Below, piece after piece: positions 31,637-42,231 of a DNA stretch of 64,000 bases. The position numbers and the translations under genes were made by a program. Source of the DNA: Candidatus Dadabacteria bacterium CSP1-2 (lineage in GTDB: Bacteria > Desulfobacterota_D > UBA1144 > Nemesobacterales > CSP1-2). The notes beneath the pieces are model-generated. The model saw only the letters and a list, made by a program, of their open reading frames with translations. It made no database searches and was not told where the DNA came from. Location of the stretch: assembly GCA_001443445.1 (NCBI GenBank), contig LDXN01000006.1, positions 1 to 64,000 on the forward strand, given 5' to 3'. How positions within the stretch are numbered: position 1 is the first letter of the stretch; the number at the start of each line of letters is the position of its first letter.

Positions 31637-32977
31637 ATGTTTACCAATACAAATAAAATGCCCCTAGTTGCAATTGTTGGAAGGCCAAACGTTGGAAAAT
31701 CAACTCTTTTCAACCGAATAATCGGATGGCAAAAAGCAATTGTAGAAGAAACCCCAGGTGTGACAAGAGATAGAATTTATGCAGTTGCTGAGTGGTCGGG
31801 TGTCACATTTAGAATAGTAGATACGGGTGGATTTGAGCCTGTTTCAGAAGACTTGTATCTATCATTAATAAGAAATCAAGTTCAGAAAGCAGTAGAAGAA
31901 GCTGATTTGATACTTTTTCTTCTCGATGCAAAAACAGGATTGATGCCCCAAGATATCGAAATCTCAAAGCTGCTAAGAAAGGCAAGAAAACCCGTACTAT
32001 ATGTCGTAAATAAAGTTGATCATGAAAAACAAGAAACCAATACAATGGAAATGCATGCCTTGGGAATAGAAACCTTTATCCCTATATCTTCTTTACACGG
32101 AAGGAGAATAAATGAGCTTTTAGACGTGATAGTTGAAAAGTTGCCAGAAGCCAAGTATGAAGCCGAAAGCCAAGATGAAAGCATCATAAAAGTCGCTGTA
32201 ACAGGAAAACCCAATGTTGGGAAATCAACCTTTGTTAACAGAATACTAGGTGAAGAAAGGATGCTTACTTGCCCTATACCTGGCACGACTAGGGATTCAA
32301 TAGATACTTTAATAGAAAGAGATGGCAAAAAGTATATTTTTATTGACACTGCTGGCATAAGAAAAAAGTCAAAAGTAGCTTTGCCGGTAGAAAGATATAG
32401 CATTTTAAGAGCTATAAAGACAATCGAGAGAGCTGATATAGTTCTACTTATGCTGGATGCAAGCGAAGGCCCCACCCATCAAGACGCACGTCTTGCGGAG
32501 CTTATAAATGAGAGGAATAAGGGGTGTGTTATTCTTGTAAACAAATGGGATCTTGTTCCCAAAGAAATCGCACAAAAGAAAGGCATTCAGGATATAATTA
32601 GAAGTAAACTAAAAGCATTAGATTTTGCCCCAGTAATGTTGATATCTGCACTTACTGGGAAACGAGTCATAAAGGTTTTTGATTACATTGATCTAGTTCA
32701 TAAGAATTTCTCTTGTAGAATCTCTACAAAATCACTTAATAAACTACTTGAGAATATACTTAGAACAAACCCTCCTCACCTTTACAAAGGGGCTGAGATC
32801 AAATTCTATTACATCTCTCAGCCATTAACGAAACCTCCTACCTTTGTAATATTTACAAATTCCCTAAAGGGTGTACAAGAAAGTTATAAGAGGTACTTGG
32901 AAAATAGACTTAGAGAGGAATTCGAATTACAAGGAACTGCTATAAAAGTTATTTTTAGAGGTAGGCGAAAGAGCTAA
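31637..32977 (+). CDS. der: GTPase Der (EngA)
   Basis: Two G domains: GRPNVGKSTLFNRI and GKPNVGKSTFVNRI; NKVD, NKWD. Confidence 0.97.
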   Translation: MFTNTNKMPLVAIVGRPNVGKSTLFNRIIGWQKAIVEETPGVTRDRIYAVAEWSGVTFRIVDTGGFEPVSEDLYLSLIRNQVQKAVEEADLILFLLDAKTGLMPQDIEISKLLRKARKPVLYVVNKVDHEKQETNTMEMHALGIETFIPISSLHGRRINELLDVIVEKLPEAKYEAESQDESIIKVAVTGKPNVGKSTFVNRILGEERMLTCPIPGTTRDSIDTLIERDGKKYIFIDTAGIRKKSKVALPVERYSILRAIKTIERADIVLLMLDASEGPTHQDARLAELINERNKGCVILVNKWDLVPKEIAQKKGIQDIIRSKLKALDFAPVMLISALTGKRVIKVFDYIDLVHKNFSCRISTKSLNKLLENILRTNPPHLYKGAEIKFYYISQPLTKPPTFVIFTNSLKGVQESYKRYLENRLREEFELQGTAIKVIFRGRRKS

Positions 32978-32995
32978 GACCTTTATTAATTAGTT

Positions 32996-34276
32996 CTATT
33001 TTAACTCCATTATTATATTTTCAATATCGTTTGTCCTTGTTTTCGCGGAGTAAAGTCTTTTCGCCCTCTCCCTGCCGGCAACTCCCATTGAGTGTCTAAG
33101 TGATTTATCGAGTATTAGTTTAAGAATAGATTCACCCATTTGGTGAGTGTTACCGGATTCACTCAGTATTCCTGTTACTCCTTGTTCCACAGCTTCAGCA
33201 ATCCCCCCTACCCTAAAACCTATAACAGGAAGTGAGAATGCCATCGCCTCTATAACAACCCTAGGAAATGGGTCTTCGTAGCTCGAAGGTATAACAAATA
33301 TGTCAAAATCCTTGAGATAAGACTTAACGTCTCTTTGGTATCCAGTGAAGATAAAAATATCTTCGAGTTTATACTCTTTTATTAATACCTTTAAATTTTG
33401 CAGATGATTATCTTGAAAAAAATGTGGTGTGTCCCCAACAATCACAAACCTTATTTTATTGATCTCTCCTTCTCCAAGTTCCTTACAGACAGTCAAGGCG
33501 GCCTCTATTAGGTTCTTATAACCCTTTCTAGGAACAATTCTCCCGGTACTGCCTATAACAATTACACCTTCAGGAATGTCATGCTTAAGTCGTAATACGC
33601 TAGATGTTTTGTCAGGATTAAATTCCTCAATATCAACTCCATTGTAAATTACCGATATTTTATTTCGCATAAAACGAAACTGCTTCGTTGTTGCCTTTGA
33701 AACACAGATAATCCTTTTTACAGCAGGTAACAATGAGAGAACATTCATAGTAAATCTAAGTGGTTTTGTCTGCTGGATATTTCTCACATGCCAAATGACA
33801 GGACGGAAGTTTAGAGATCCTATTAAAGCCCCGACTATCTTTGCAAGAGTACCGTTACAGTAAATTACATCTATATTCCATTTCTTTAATAGAAAAGGAG
33901 ACTTAAGAATAAGCAAAAGGATATCAAACACATTCAATGATATTGATATAATCTGAACAGTCATTGAAATTACGTGACGCGGGGTGTTATTTGGTTTTGG
34001 AGATGAGGCTTGACCCTCTAACCATGATGCTTGACTAAGCCAGTTTGCGTTGAACCTAGGTCTAAGTATGTTTTCAGGAAACCTTTTCTCAACGATAATT
34101 CTATCTCCTAAACCTTCTTTTTTAACTAGCTCAGTGAAAACGTCCTCTCTCGGAACAAGAACAAAAGGTGTGATTTTAGCCTTATCAATATACTTCAGGA
34201 TATAAAAAAGGCTTCTTCCTGGCCCTCCGTCCCTGACTGAATGGTTTATAAAAAGGGTTCTAAGTGGAGTTGTCAT
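32996..34276 (-). CDS. Glycosyltransferase family 4
   Basis: GSTGRIVPRKGYKNLIEA, PSSYEDPFPRVVIEAMAFSLPVIGFRVGGIAE. Confidence 0.9.
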   Translation of the reverse strand: MTTPLRTLFINHSVRDGGPGRSLFYILKYIDKAKITPFVLVPREDVFTELVKKEGLGDRIIVEKRFPENILRPRFNANWLSQASWLEGQASSPKPNNTPRHVISMTVQIISISLNVFDILLLILKSPFLLKKWNIDVIYCNGTLAKIVGALIGSLNFRPVIWHVRNIQQTKPLRFTMNVLSLLPAVKRIICVSKATTKQFRFMRNKISVIYNGVDIEEFNPDKTSSVLRLKHDIPEGVIVIGSTGRIVPRKGYKNLIEAALTVCKELGEGEINKIRFVIVGDTPHFFQDNHLQNLKVLIKEYKLEDIFIFTGYQRDVKSYLKDFDIFVIPSSYEDPFPRVVIEAMAFSLPVIGFRVGGIAEAVEQGVTGILSESGNTHQMGESILKLILDKSLRHSMGVAGRERAKRLYSAKTRTNDIENIIMELK

Positions 34277-34520
34277 TACGAGTCCTCATAATGGAAATTA
34301 TTAAAAAAGAATTGCAGATTCGTATTTCTAAACCTATGTTTGATTCCGTAATCACAAGCCTTAAATCTGAACCTGGGAATGAGTTCGTATTTATTGATAT
34401 GGGATGATCTATAGTTAACCACAACTAGCAATTTACCATGAGATTAAAAGTTAATGAAAATTTAATTTATCGGGGTATACTGTTACAAACCTTAGATGTT
34501 CAAAAACGCGGGAGGTAAAA

Positions 34521-35198
34521 ATGGGAATTAAAAATATTATAGCCATATCAATTTTTATCATCTGCATAATAACTATTTCCTTACTTTCATCGGGGGGATG
34601 TGACCTGGATTTTGGTGGTGGTGGGGATGGTGACGGAGGTAATTTAGTATCAATTGTTCAGGGAACTATTATCAGCACTCCAAATAGTGGGATAACTGTA
34701 GTGCTAATAAATAATAATAATGGAACTGTTTTTGAATCAAATCCAACAGATAATAGTGGAAATTTTTTTATCACAGGAGATTTTAATGGCTGTTTAACAC
34801 TAAGACTTGAGTTTCAAGATAGTAGTGAAAACGTTTTAGCTTTTACCAATGTTACTGTTTTTCCCAAAACAAATGTTGATTTAGGAAATATAATGCTAGA
34901 AAATGGAAACGTTATCCTTGACGATCCGAATAATATAAGTGTAAATTTCGATGGGAATATTGATTTTACAGATTCTCCAGAGACTTGCGATGGGGGTGTA
35001 GGTGATAGCGAAGGGACTATAGTAGTAACAAGAGCTAATACGGATATTACAGTTCAAATTGTTCCGACCACGAATATAGAAGATACAAATAATAACCCTA
35101 TTGGGTGTGATAGTTTAATTGCTGATGCAGAGGTTGAGGTGACTGGAACACTTCAAGTACATGATACAGTGTTAGCTGATATAATTACACTCAAGTAG
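34521..35198 (+). CDS. Hypothetical lipoprotein
   Basis: Signal peptide then SSGGC and glycine-rich linker; GGGAGG SD-like motif upstream. Confidence 0.6.
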   Translation: MGIKNIIAISIFIICIITISLLSSGGCDLDFGGGGDGDGGNLVSIVQGTIISTPNSGITVVLINNNNGTVFESNPTDNSGNFFITGDFNGCLTLRLEFQDSSENVLAFTNVTVFPKTNVDLGNIMLENGNVILDDPNNISVNFDGNIDFTDSPETCDGGVGDSEGTIVVTRANTDITVQIVPTTNIEDTNNNPIGCDSLIADAEVEVTGTLQVHDTVLADIITLK

Positions 35199-35365
35199 TA
35201 ATGCTCAGTGATTGAGAAATAAGTGAGTTTATAAATCTAATTAATGCTTTATCTTGAGTATAAGGGATATTTAGAAGCAGGTATAGGTACAAGGCATGTG
35301 AAGAGTTATTAGATTTACTTGATAGGGTTCTATTTCATTTCAAATTAATTATGTAATGAGGATTT

Positions 35366-35959
35366 CTACTCCGTAACTTTTTCCTTCCCTCTGTTGCTTC
35401 TTTTAGGTTTATCCATTGATTTAACCTTCTCTTCAAGCTCTTTAACCTTTTCCATAAGGAGTTCTAATTCTGGAGATGGAGGGGTGTGAGAAGATTCTTT
35501 AGATCCCCCGTCTTTCTCAATATTATTTGGTTTTTCAGAATGTCCTGAAAGGGTTTCAAAGGGGTTCCCTATTACAGGATATCTAATCCCGGGGGGGCCC
35601 CACCCTGTTTCCTGCCACAACTGAAGATTCTTTTTCATTCCCTCCTGAATAGAAAGGTAAGGCTGGAACATTATTGTGAAATAATTTTCAAAAAAATCTC
35701 GAGCCATTCTATTACCATATTTGATAAGCATGTGTAGAAAGGATGTAGGTAGTATATCTTCTTTATTCTTTTCGCTCTCTAAAACAACCTGCATTAGTAC
35801 AATTTTAGTAATATCCTCGTCTGTCTGAGAATCTAAGACCTTAATCTCACTCCCATCTTTAATAAGGTTAGATATTTCATCAAGTGTGACATATTTCTTA
35901 TGTGTGGTATCATATAACCTTCTGTTGCTATACTTTTTTATAATTATTTGGTCAGGCAA
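35366..35959 (-). CDS. phaR: Polyhydroxyalkanoate synthesis regulator, PhaR-like
   Basis: IIKKYSNRRLYDTTHKKYVTLDEIS.LIKDG.EIKVLDSQTDEDIT. Confidence 0.92.
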   Translation of the reverse strand: MPDQIIIKKYSNRRLYDTTHKKYVTLDEISNLIKDGSEIKVLDSQTDEDITKIVLMQVVLESEKNKEDILPTSFLHMLIKYGNRMARDFFENYFTIMFQPYLSIQEGMKKNLQLWQETGWGPPGIRYPVIGNPFETLSGHSEKPNNIEKDGGSKESSHTPPSPELELLMEKVKELEEKVKSMDKPKRSNRGKEKVTE

Positions 35960-36112
35960 ATTTATCTCCTTAATTTTTCTAATATATTATTTGATGAAAA
36001 AACCATTTAGTCAAGGAATAATACCGGTGTATACTTGACAACTTACTGTAAAATAAGGAAAATCTATAATTCTTTATTAGGAAATTCGATTAACGTATTA
36101 TAGGAGATTTAG

Positions 36113-37031
36113 ATGTCTTCTAAGCCATATAATCTGGTTTGATGGAAAGCTTGTTCCGTGGAATGAAGCTAAGGTCCATGTGCTTACGCATACACTTCAT
36201 TACGGGCTAGGAGTATTTGAAGGTGTCAGAGCCTATGAATGTCATGACGGCCGTGCTGCGGCATTTAGGCTGACAGATCATATTAATAGGCTTTATTCCT
36301 CAGCCAGAATTGCCCAAATAAACATACCCTTCTCAAAAGAGGAAATGAGAAAGGCTATCTTTGATCTTCTTATCGTAAATAGGTTTAAGGAGGCATATAT
36401 CAGACCTATCGCCTTTATAGGGGATGGTGCAATGGGTGTTCATCCAAGAAATAATCCTATTCGAGTGGCAATCGCCGCATATCCATGGGGTGCATATCTC
36501 GGTGATGAAGCCGTGACAAAAGGGATAAGGGCAAAAATTGCTTCCTATACGAGGATGCATGTAAATACTTTTATGACTAAAGCAAAAATTTCAGGTAACT
36601 ATGTAAACTCCGTAATGGCAAAGCTTGAGGTTACCTCTCTTGGATTTGATGAAGCTATTATGCTTGACACTGAAGGATATGTCTCTGAAGGCAGTGGAGA
36701 AAACATTTTTATAGTTAGGAATGGAACATTGAAAACCCCATCTCTTACATCAATCCTAGAAGGTATTACAAGAAACAGTACAATGGAGATTGCACTCGAC
36801 GAGGGACTTCAGGTTGTAACAGAACGTTTTACTAGAGATGAACTTTACATTGCTGATGAAGCCTTTCTCACCGGGACTGCAGCAGAAATCACTCCTATTC
36901 GGGAGGTAGATGGAAGAACAATTGGTGACGGAGTACCTGGACCTGTGACAAGAAGGCTTCAAGAAAGGTTCTTCGATGTAGTAAGAGGGAAGGATGAAAA
37001 ATTCATAAATTGGCTTGACTTTGTTCCCTAG
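36113..37031 (+). CDS. ilvE: Branched-chain amino acid aminotransferase with apparent 5' frameshift (continuous ORF 36180-37031)
   Basis: SD AGGAG and ATG at 36113 give [40 protein letters not shown] lies in another frame. Confidence 0.85.
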
Positions 37032-37112
37032 TTATTTTACCTAGTAAAACCTTATACAAGATACAAGATTGCAAACATATTTTTGATGTAATATGGGATT
37101 ATATTGAATACA

Positions 37113-38759
37113 CTAGTTAATATCAATCCAAAAAGGCATTAAAGTAAGAATTGCCTCATTCTTTAAGGATTTTATATTTTCTATAAGATAATCAAGTTTT
37201 CCACCAAATATTATGTTCCTATCTCGAAGGTAAAATTGAATTCCTTTCGGTTTTGAAAAAAACTTAATAAAAGGAGATATATCATCAGGAATCCCTGCTT
37301 CTTTTTTAGCAATTTGTATTGATTCTTTTATCCCGCCTAACTCATCAATCAGCCCGTTGTCTTTTGCCTGTCTTCCTGTCCATACCCTACCCCTCGCCAA
37401 CCCCTCTGCGGCTTTGAAATCCATTCCCCTTGCCATAGCTACCTTCTTTACAAAATCCTCATAAAATGATTTCATGATTTGATTAAGTTTTTCTTCTTCA
37501 TCCTCGGTGAACCCTCTATAACTAGAAAACATCAATGCTCTAGTACCACGCTTTACCGCTTCTTTAGTCACGCCTAATTTCGCTAAGAAATCCTTTATAA
37601 TAAATTTCCCCGATATAATCCCTATTGAACCAGTAAGGGTCAATGGCTCAGCAACAATCTTTCTTGCTCCAATCGCTATTAGATAACCACCGGAAGCCGC
37701 TACATCAGACATTGAAACGATTACCGGCTTCTTTTCCGATATTATCTTTAACTGGTTTGAAATTATATCTGATGCAATGCCCGACCCACCTGGGCTAGAT
37801 ATTCTTAAAACTATAGCTTTTATGTTTTTATCACCTTCTACTTTTCTAAGCACCTTTAATAATGTTTGAGAGCCTAATGTTTTTGTCCCTCCGCTTCCTT
37901 TACTCTCGCCAAGCGTTACCATGCCAGAATCTGAGATTAGAGCAATTATCCCAGCATCTCTTTTAATTTTCTCCTTGATAAAGCGAAATATTTCTTTGAC
38001 ATTTATAAATCTGATGAAGCTCTTGGCTTGGATTTTCTTTAGCTGATAACCAAGTGTTTCGTTGATTTTTTTTTCAAAATCGGATTCATAACCAAGCCCG
38101 TCAACTAACCCAAATTTGAGAGCCTCTTCTGGAGTAAATGGACCTGAATCTATCAAACACTTAGTTTTTTCTTCGTCAATCCCCCTCGCTTGAGAAATGC
38201 GCTTTACAAACTGGATATACAAATCATCCATAATCGAATCTATCATATTTCTATGAGGCTCAGACATGGACTTTCTTGTAAACGTCTCAGCAGCACTTTT
38301 ATATTCACCGAGCCCCTTGATTTGAGCCTCTATCCCTATTTTATCCAAAGCATCTTTTAAAAAAGTTACCTCAGCTTTAAGTCCAATAAGATTTAACAAT
38401 GACCAAGGAGGAATAAATACTATATCCCCAGCTGAGCCTATCATATACTCAATGTTTCCTGGGTTTTCGAGGTAAACGAAAACCTTTTTTCCTTTTTCTC
38501 TGAGCTCTAAAATACCCCTTCTTATCGCCTCTCCTCTTGCAAGACCGATATTAAGCTCTCTAATTTTTAGTAGAATCCCTTTAATAGACGGAGCAGACGA
38601 TGCATGTAAAAAAATCTTTTCCAAATCCCAAAGTGTCAGTTTTCTCCTAATTGGAAAAAAGGGTATAACAAACCTCTCCTCTTCTTCTGAGATTTCGCCG
38701 TGGAGTTCAATCTCAAGAAAATTGTATCGTCGAATAGGGTCAATGATTTTTAGTGGCAT
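37113..38759 (-). CDS. sppA: Signal peptide peptidase SppA, long (67K-type) form
   Basis: SSPGGSGIASD, SDVAASGGYLIAIGA, LTGSIGII; tandem domains over 548 aa. Confidence 0.93.
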   Translation of the reverse strand: MPLKIIDPIRRYNFLEIELHGEISEEEERFVIPFFPIRRKLTLWDLEKIFLHASSAPSIKGILLKIRELNIGLARGEAIRRGILELREKGKKVFVYLENPGNIEYMIGSAGDIVFIPPWSLLNLIGLKAEVTFLKDALDKIGIEAQIKGLGEYKSAAETFTRKSMSEPHRNMIDSIMDDLYIQFVKRISQARGIDEEKTKCLIDSGPFTPEEALKFGLVDGLGYESDFEKKINETLGYQLKKIQAKSFIRFINVKEIFRFIKEKIKRDAGIIALISDSGMVTLGESKGSGGTKTLGSQTLLKVLRKVEGDKNIKAIVLRISSPGGSGIASDIISNQLKIISEKKPVIVSMSDVAASGGYLIAIGARKIVAEPLTLTGSIGIISGKFIIKDFLAKLGVTKEAVKRGTRALMFSSYRGFTEDEEEKLNQIMKSFYEDFVKKVAMARGMDFKAAEGLARGRVWTGRQAKDNGLIDELGGIKESIQIAKKEAGIPDDISPFIKFFSKPKGIQFYLRDRNIIFGGKLDYLIENIKSLKNEAILTLMPFWIDIN

Positions 38760-38771
38760 TGTATAATCTAT

Positions 38772-38880
38772 TCCGTGGTTCGTGTTTCGGTTATCGTGTA
38801 TCTTACATCGTGTATCGAAACGTTCGACTGAGCTTACTGCGAAGTCACGAAGTCACGAACCACGATTCACGATTCACGAA
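38772..38880. repeat. Palindromic/short-period repeat (CGTGGTTCGTG ... CACGAACCACGATTCACGATTCACGAA)
   Basis: 11-bp perfect arms 38773-38783 / 38854-38864; overlaps pepA stop. Confidence 0.75.
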
Positions 38881-40340
38881 AGAAGGTATCTAATTATTGT
38901 TCTAACTCCAAAGCCTGTAGCGCCCTTTGGATACCATTCACCGCCCTTCTCAATGAATGCTGGACCAGCGATATCGAGATGTGCCCAAGGGGTATCTCCT
39001 ACAAATTTCTCAAGAAACATTGCAGCTGTAATAGCCCCACCGAAGCGGCTACCAACGTTTTTTACATCTGCTACGTCGCTTTCTATCTCTTTTCTTAGCT
39101 CATCGTCCATGGGTAGTTGCCATACCTTTTCTCCTGCAAGTTTTGCTGCCTTTATAATCCTATTTATCAGTCGCTCATTATTTCCCATTACACCCGCTGT
39201 ATAATCCCCTAAAGCAACAACACAAGCTCCAGTTAGTGTTGCCAGGTCAACTATTTCATCTACTTTTAGTTCCATAGCATAAGAAAGAGCATCAGAGAGC
39301 ACGATTCTCCCCTCAGCATCTGTATCTATAACCTCTATGGTCTTTCCGTTTAATGCACGAATTATATCGTCAGGTTTATAGGCTCTTGCTCCGGGCATAT
39401 TTTCAGTTGCAGAAATAAGGCCATGAACCTTGATAGGAGGTTTTAGCCTTGAAATAACCTTCATAACCCCGAGAACACAAGCTGCTCCTGCCATATCACC
39501 CTTCATTGTACGCATACTGTCCCTTGGTTTTATACATAGCCCGCCACTGTCAAATGTTATTCCTTTTCCAACGACTGCTACTGCTTTTTTGATACTACCT
39601 TTTGGCTTATACGTAAGATGGATAAATTTGGGAGGCTCATCACTTCCTCTGGACACAGCAAGGAGCCCACCCATGCCCTTTTTTTCCATTTCTTCCTTGC
39701 CAAAGATTTTACATTCAAGTTTTTCTTTTAGCGCAATCTCTTTTGCTGTTTCTGAAAGTTTTGTTGGGGTTAAAACTACAGGAGGTTCGTTTATCAAATC
39801 ACGGGCAAAATTGGTGGCTTCTGAGATAATGCTTGCATATTCTAGATCTTCTTTAAAGTTTCTTTCTCTGATACCGCTTGAGACAAATTTAACGTTTTTA
39901 ATGCCCTCCCACTTTTTATCATTTGTTTTATATTTGTTGAATTCATAACCTCCAAGCATTATGCCTTCGATAAGGGCTGAAGCGTTTTCTTTTTTTCCAT
40001 CAACTGCAAAACCAAACGCTATGCTCTCAGAAAATGGTTTAGCTCTCTTTGCTGTAAATATTCCTGCTTTTCTTAACACATCAGAAGAAAATTTCTGTTT
40101 TTTTCCTAAACCAATAAGTAAAACCCTTTCAGCACGGATTTTGCCAAGTGTATTTATCATCACGCCTTTCCCAATTTCGCCGTTAAACTTCTCCTCCTGA
40201 GATATCCTGCTAAGAGCTCCTCCTAATGCCTCATCCACCCTTTTAACCGGGCCCTTAATAACCTCTCCTTCAAATCTTCCGAGAACCAAAAGATTGCACT
40301 TTACTTGTAATAGGTCTTCTCCACTGAGTTTAAAGTCCAC
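38874..40340 (-). CDS. pepA: Leucyl (cytosol) aminopeptidase
   Basis: VGKGITFDSGGLCIKP, MKGDMAGAA, NTDAEGRIVLSDAL. Confidence 0.95.
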   Translation of the reverse strand: MDFKLSGEDLLQVKCNLLVLGRFEGEVIKGPVKRVDEALGGALSRISQEEKFNGEIGKGVMINTLGKIRAERVLLIGLGKKQKFSSDVLRKAGIFTAKRAKPFSESIAFGFAVDGKKENASALIEGIMLGGYEFNKYKTNDKKWEGIKNVKFVSSGIRERNFKEDLEYASIISEATNFARDLINEPPVVLTPTKLSETAKEIALKEKLECKIFGKEEMEKKGMGGLLAVSRGSDEPPKFIHLTYKPKGSIKKAVAVVGKGITFDSGGLCIKPRDSMRTMKGDMAGAACVLGVMKVISRLKPPIKVHGLISATENMPGARAYKPDDIIRALNGKTIEVIDTDAEGRIVLSDALSYAMELKVDEIVDLATLTGACVVALGDYTAGVMGNNERLINRIIKAAKLAGEKVWQLPMDDELRKEIESDVADVKNVGSRFGGAITAAMFLEKFVGDTPWAHLDIAGPAFIEKGGEWYPKGATGFGVRTIIRYLLS

Positions 40341-40583
40341 GTTGTCACTCCTCCTCTTATCAAAATAAGTTTTTTATTCATGAATTATTAATATTAAAAC
40401 TTAAGATAGTTCTCTATGAAAATAAAAAACTATTATAGTAGATTTATCAGAATAAAATAGTTTACCATATTAAACAAGTTTATTAGTGGTTATAATTATA
40501 TCTGGCATAAGAAACTTACTTGGTAAAAACATTATGAGAGCATAAAATATTAACAAAATGATTCAAAAAGGAGTGCTAATGAA

Positions 40584-41003
40584 ATGAAATATGTTTCTAA
40601 ATCTCTATTTTGTGTATTCACATATTGTTTTATGTCTTTTGTGACTTTTGCTGCTCAAGAAGAATCCAAACCATTTGAAGCTAAACTCTCAGAAGATGGC
40701 ATTCAAAGGGTAGAGGTTATAGTAGATAGCTACTCGTTTGATCCCAATCAAATAATAGTAGTTGTAAATAAACCTGTAGAAATTACATTAAAGAGTGTAA
40801 CAAAGATTGTCCCTCACAATTTTACTCTCAATTATCCTGAAGCAGGATTAAATATAGACCAAGATATTGTACCAGGGGAAGAAATCAAAATAACTTTTAC
40901 ACCGACAAAGACCGGTAGCTTTGAATTCTACTGTAATAAAAAAGGTCTATTTGGCAGTCATCTGAAAAAGGGAATGAAAGCCGTTCTGGAAGTAAGAGGA
41001 TAG
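40584..41003 (+). CDS. Exported cupredoxin-domain protein
   Basis: Signal peptide; H(VPHNF)...C(FYCNKK)...H(SHLKKGM)...M copper-ligand pattern. Confidence 0.8.
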   Translation: MKYVSKSLFCVFTYCFMSFVTFAAQEESKPFEAKLSEDGIQRVEVIVDSYSFDPNQIIVVVNKPVEITLKSVTKIVPHNFTLNYPEAGLNIDQDIVPGEEIKITFTPTKTGSFEFYCNKKGLFGSHLKKGMKAVLEVRG

Positions 41004-41169
41004 GATAAGATAAGTTATTTAGTATCTATCAAACATAAGATAATTACTTTTCACGTCGTAGGAATCAAATTCTATCTAAAACCATCAAATATGTAGACAG
41101 TATATTTCCTGTATATTAAACCAATGTTAGAAAGTGATTGTTAATAAAGATTTTGAGTGGGCGTAAAGA

Positions 41170-42231
41170 ATGTCAAAAGTAGTTTCTGTTGGTATATCGG
41201 ATGCTCCTTATAAGATATATCAAAATGAAGTAAAGGATTTTGTGTATCAACTGTTCCATCAAGGGCGAGAGGATATTGATAGATTAATCAATGTATTTGA
41301 TAACTCTATGATACAACAACGGCATTTCGCTCAACCAAAGGAATGGGCTAGCCAACAACACAGTTTTAAAGAGCGTAACGAATTATACGTTAAGAATGCG
41401 TGTAATCTTTCTGCTGCAGCCACAAATGATTGTATGAAAAGAATAAACGCAGAGCTTTCTGATTTTGACCATATCATATTTATTTCAAGCACAGGTATCT
41501 CAACACCAAGTATAGACGCCTTACTGATTAATGAACTTAAATTAAATCAGCACGTAAAAAGAACCCCTATCTGGGGATTGGGATGTGTAGGAGGTGCTGT
41601 TGGCCTAAGTCGTGCATTTGAATACACTCGCGCCTTTCCAAAGGGCGCAGCAATTGTTATAGCAGTTGAATTATGCAGTTTAACATTCCAGAGAGATGAT
41701 GACTCTAAAAGTAATATCATAGCCACTGCAATTTTCTCTGACGGAGCCGCAGCAGCGCTTGTAGTTGGGAGAGAAAACAAGCTTTTTCACAATAAGGGGA
41801 TAAACTTAATAGATTCACTCTCAACAACCTATTATGATTCGCTAGATGTAATGGGTTGGAAAGTAGTGGATAATGGCTTAAAGGTGATCTTTAGTAAGGA
41901 TATTCCTACAATAGTACGAAAGTGCGTAAGACCGAATATTTCTGAACTAACACAAAAACACAATCTATTAATTGAAGATATAAAGCATTTTGTTACACAT
42001 CCAGGCGGTCCGAAGGTTATAAATGCATATGAAGAATCTCTTAACCTAACCAACGGCTCGCTAGAGCTTTCAAGAAAGGTTCTACGTGAACACGGAAACA
42101 TGTCGTCACCTAGTGTGCTGTATGTATTAAATGAATTTCTTAGCGATGGAACATACAATCCTGGTGATTATGGTTTGATCTCTGCCCTTGGCCCAGGGTT
42201 TAGCTCTGAGTTAATTTTGTTTAAAGCCTGA
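41170..42231 (+). CDS. Type III polyketide synthase (chalcone/stilbene synthase-like)
   Basis: Catalytic Cys in GLGCVGGAVGLSRA, His in THPGGPKVI, Asn in HGNMSSPSVLYVL. Confidence 0.95.
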   Translation: MSKVVSVGISDAPYKIYQNEVKDFVYQLFHQGREDIDRLINVFDNSMIQQRHFAQPKEWASQQHSFKERNELYVKNACNLSAAATNDCMKRINAELSDFDHIIFISSTGISTPSIDALLINELKLNQHVKRTPIWGLGCVGGAVGLSRAFEYTRAFPKGAAIVIAVELCSLTFQRDDDSKSNIIATAIFSDGAAAALVVGRENKLFHNKGINLIDSLSTTYYDSLDVMGWKVVDNGLKVIFSKDIPTIVRKCVRPNISELTQKHNLLIEDIKHFVTHPGGPKVINAYEESLNLTNGSLELSRKVLREHGNMSSPSVLYVLNEFLSDGTYNPGDYGLISALGPGFSSELILFKA

